This document shows positions 62,224 to 64,000 of a stretch of DNA of 64,000 nt, piece after piece (position 1 is the stretch's first letter; every line of letters begins with the position of its first letter). This stretch comes from [Erwinia] mediterraneensis (lineage in GTDB: Bacteria; Pseudomonadota; Gammaproteobacteria; Enterobacterales; Enterobacteriaceae). Made by a program: the position numbers and the translations under genes. The stretch lies in assembly GCF_900604315.1 (NCBI RefSeq), contig NZ_LR026978.1:617518-681517 (forward strand), written 5' to 3'. Below the pieces are notes generated by a model. That model did no database searches. It saw only the letters and a list, made by a program, of their open reading frames with translations, and was not told where the DNA came from.

Positions 62224-63324
62224 TTAACGTTCGTCGCGACGACCGGGCACTGCGCCCCAGATGCGGCGAATATGTACCGTCACCTCTTCGCGATCGTGAT
62301 AAAGCTGACGCGCCTGGATCTGAGCGTTAATCCCCTGCTCTCGCAGCTTTTCATCGATCATCGCCAGGTTCTGCGTCACCTCTTCATAGCGTTTCTTCAT
62401 CGGCAGTTTGAGGTTAAAAATCGCCTCACGGCACCAGCCGTTCACCAGCCATTCCGTCATCAGGCTGGCAACGCGCACCGGTTTTTCCACCATATCGCAC
62501 ACCAGCCAGCTGATATTAGTGTGCGGCGGACGGAATTTAAAACCATCCTCACGACAGTGGGTGACCTGGCCGGTTTCCATCAGGCTGGGGGCCATCGGAC
62601 CGTTATCCACGGCGTACACCATCATGCTGCGTTTCACCAGCTGATATGTCCAGCCGCCGGGACAGGCGCCCAGATCCACCGCCTGCATGCCCCCAGCCAG
62701 ACGCTCCTCCCACTCATCAGCGGGAATAAAAACGTGAAACGCCTCTTCCAGCTTCAGGGTCGAGCGGCTCGGCGCATCGGCAGGAAACTTCAGGCGGGGG
62801 ATGCCCATATAGAAAGGCGAGTTGTTATCGGCACAGGAGTAACCTACATAGCAGGTGCCGGGCGCGATAAAGAAGACATGCACCACCGGACGCTTCGTAC
62901 TTTCATAATTGAGCAGAATCTGGCTGGCACGCAGACTGGCGCGCAGCGGCACGGTGAGCTTGCGGCAGAATTTCGTCAACTCTTTGGCCTCATTGGTGTC
63001 AGGCACTTCGACACGCAATTCGCCCCCCTTCTCTACTACCCCGGTCAGCATGCCAACAATCGGCGTAATGCGATCTTCCGGCGGCAGATCGCGCAGCAGT
63101 TCGCCCACCACCAGCATCTGACGGGCAAAGATCAGCTCGCGGAACGGCAGCTGGCGCACCAGCTTATCGGCCTCTTCATGCTGATAGCATTCGAACAGCA
63201 CATACCCGGCGTTCTCTTTCACCCGCGCAAAGCCGTAGATTTCCCGCTCCGCCGCTTTGGCGGTTATCTCTGCCGCACACTCTTTTTCAAAACCGGGACG
63301 ACAATACAACAAAACTTTATTCAT
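62224..63324 (-). CDS. rlmM: 23S rRNA 2'-O-methyltransferase RlmM
   Basis: A 366-residue enzyme (E. coli 366) methylating C2498 of 23S rRNA. An N-terminal THUMP-like domain is followed by a Rossmann methyltransferase domain with SAM motif [18 protein letters not shown] and [14 protein letters not shown]. The start codon lies 8 nt inside the ygdD reading frame. It is convergent with xni. Confidence 0.96.
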   Translation of the reverse strand: MNKVLLYCRPGFEKECAAEITAKAAEREIYGFARVKENAGYVLFECYQHEEADKLVRQLPFRELIFARQMLVVGELLRDLPPEDRITPIVGMLTGVVEKGGELRVEVPDTNEAKELTKFCRKLTVPLRASLRASQILLNYESTKRPVVHVFFIAPGTCYVGYSCADNNSPFYMGIPRLKFPADAPSRSTLKLEEAFHVFIPADEWEERLAGGMQAVDLGACPGGWTYQLVKRSMMVYAVDNGPMAPSLMETGQVTHCREDGFKFRPPHTNISWLVCDMVEKPVRVASLMTEWLVNGWCREAIFNLKLPMKKRYEEVTQNLAMIDEKLREQGINAQIQARQLYHDREEVTVHIRRIWGAVPGRRDER

Positions 63325-63712
63325 GGCGTTCTGCCCTTCGTTTCAGACGCAGCGCGCCAATCAACATCAAAAACCAACCGATCAGGAAGCAAAAGCCGCC
63401 AGCTGGCGTTACAAATACCCAAAACTGCAGATGCGATAGCGCCAGACAATAAAGGCTGCCGCTGAACAGCACGGTGCCTAAAGCCAGAAAAGCGCTGCTC
63501 CAGTAAAACCAGATATTGGCCCGACGCAACATGGCTGCCCCGAGGCCGATCATCGCCAGCGTATGATACGCCTGATATTCCAGACCGGTATGGATCCACG
63601 CCATTTCCGTCTGGCCTAACGACTGACTTAATACATGCGCGCCGAAAGCGCCGAAAGCCACCAGTACAAAGCCGCTGATAGCTGCAAAGATAAACATGGC
63701 ACGACTGGACAT
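63317..63712 (-). CDS. ygdD: DUF423 inner-membrane protein YgdD
   Basis: A 131-residue protein (E. coli YgdD 131) with four hydrophobic membrane segments (about 7-24, 45-62, 68-87 and 96-120) and the family start [14 protein letters not shown]. Function unknown. It overlaps rlmM by 8 nt and lies 49 nt downstream of gcvA, the conserved gcvA-ygdD-rlmM order. Confidence 0.93.
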   Translation of the reverse strand: MSSRAMFIFAAISGFVLVAFGAFGAHVLSQSLGQTEMAWIHTGLEYQAYHTLAMIGLGAAMLRRANIWFYWSSAFLALGTVLFSGSLYCLALSHLQFWVFVTPAGGFCFLIGWFLMLIGALRLKRRAERHE

Positions 63713-63761
63713 TAACCTATCCTCAAATACCTCTGCGCTTCACTGCGCAGCGATCCCAGAC

Positions 63762-64000
63762 TTAGTGGTCGTAACGAAAGCGGAATTTTTCTTGTTCGCT
63801 TGCGGCTTTCGCCAGGATCCACTGTCGAAAGGCGGCTATTTTACCCAGTTCTGCCTGGCTGTCATGACAAACCAGATAAAAAGCGTTTTTACTTACCAGC
63901 ACATCATTAAAGGGGCAGACCAGACGACCGGCCTCAATCTCGCTTTGCGCCATCACATTGTTCGCCAGCGCCACGCCCTGGCCATGGATCGCCGCCTGCA
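63762..64000 (-). CDS. gcvA: Glycine cleavage regulator GcvA (3' part only)
   Basis: The C-terminal 78 or so residues of a LysR-type regulator; the gene continues beyond the window end. The visible part (GVALANNVMAQSEIEAGRLV, CPFNDVLVSKNAFYLVC, AAFRQWILAKAASEQEKFRF) is nearly identical to the end of the E. coli GcvA effector domain. GcvA controls the gcvTHP operon and the gcvB small RNA, which usually lies just beyond gcvA. Confidence 0.93.
   Translation of the reverse strand, partial: QAAIHGQGVALANNVMAQSEIEAGRLVCPFNDVLVSKNAFYLVCHDSQAELGKIAAFRQWILAKAASEQEKFRFRYDH

Overview
The window comes from a member of the Enterobacterales, most likely Erwiniaceae (Pantoea/Erwinia-like). This is inferred from gene order. 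The right two thirds follow the Escherichia coli 62-minute backbone (cysDNC, iap, cysHIJ, queD, queE, eno-pyrG-mazG-relA-rlmD-barA, gudD/gudX/gudP, yqcA-truC-yqcC, csrB, syd, queF, ppnN, xni, rlmM, ygdD, gcvA) with strong protein similarity. Differences from E. coli include a cysG copy upstream of cysDNC, garKRL joined to gudDXP with a divergent garD, and no sdaCB between ppnN and xni.

Region 1 (about 1-23456) is a compact flagellar and chemotaxis island. fliC is on the plus strand. On the minus strand lie cheW, cheA, motB, motA, flhC, flhD, fliA, a chemoreceptor gene and flgLKJIHGFEDCB. flgA, flgM and flgN diverge on the plus strand and end against cysC. The island carries its own master regulator (FlhDC), sigma-28 (FliA), anti-sigma-28 (FlgM), stator (MotAB) and rod/hook/L-P ring genes. 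cheRBYZ, flhBA and the fli export and motor genes are not in the window. Two insertion sequences have entered it. An IS200/IS605-type element lies between fliC and cheW. A complete 768-bp IS1 with a perfect 9-bp target duplication interrupts the 3' end of flgL and replaces the last 17 residues of FlgL, which probably disables filament attachment.

Region 2 (23495-33469) is the assimilatory sulfate module: cysG-cysD-cysN-cysC, iap divergent from it, then cysJ-cysI-cysH convergent with iap. Together they activate sulfate to PAPS and reduce it to sulfide, and CysG supplies the siroheme used by CysI. Region 3 (33764-36351) holds queD and queE, separated by a decayed and truncated alpha-glucan phosphorylase gene. 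Region 4 (36533-47079) is the eno/pyrG/mazG/relA/rlmD block plus barA. Region 5 (47107-56170) is a unified glucarate/galactarate catabolic locus (gudP-gudX-gudD-garL-garR-garK, with garD divergent) that yields 2-phosphoglycerate, the substrate of the nearby enolase.

Region 6 (56234-64000) holds yqcA-truC-yqcC, a clear CsrB small RNA with its UvrY-type upstream palindrome, syd, queF, ppnN, xni, rlmM, ygdD and the 3' end of gcvA. BarA and CsrB in one window are two components of the BarA/UvrY-CsrB-CsrA circuit, which in E. coli controls flhDC translation.

The most notable observations are the IS1-disrupted flgL, paired CCGGA-type inverted motifs with 43- or 84-bp centre spacing in three flagellar promoter regions, the phosphorylase pseudogene, and an Iap peptidase with substitutions at predicted catalytic positions. 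I found no tRNA, rRNA or CRISPR array.
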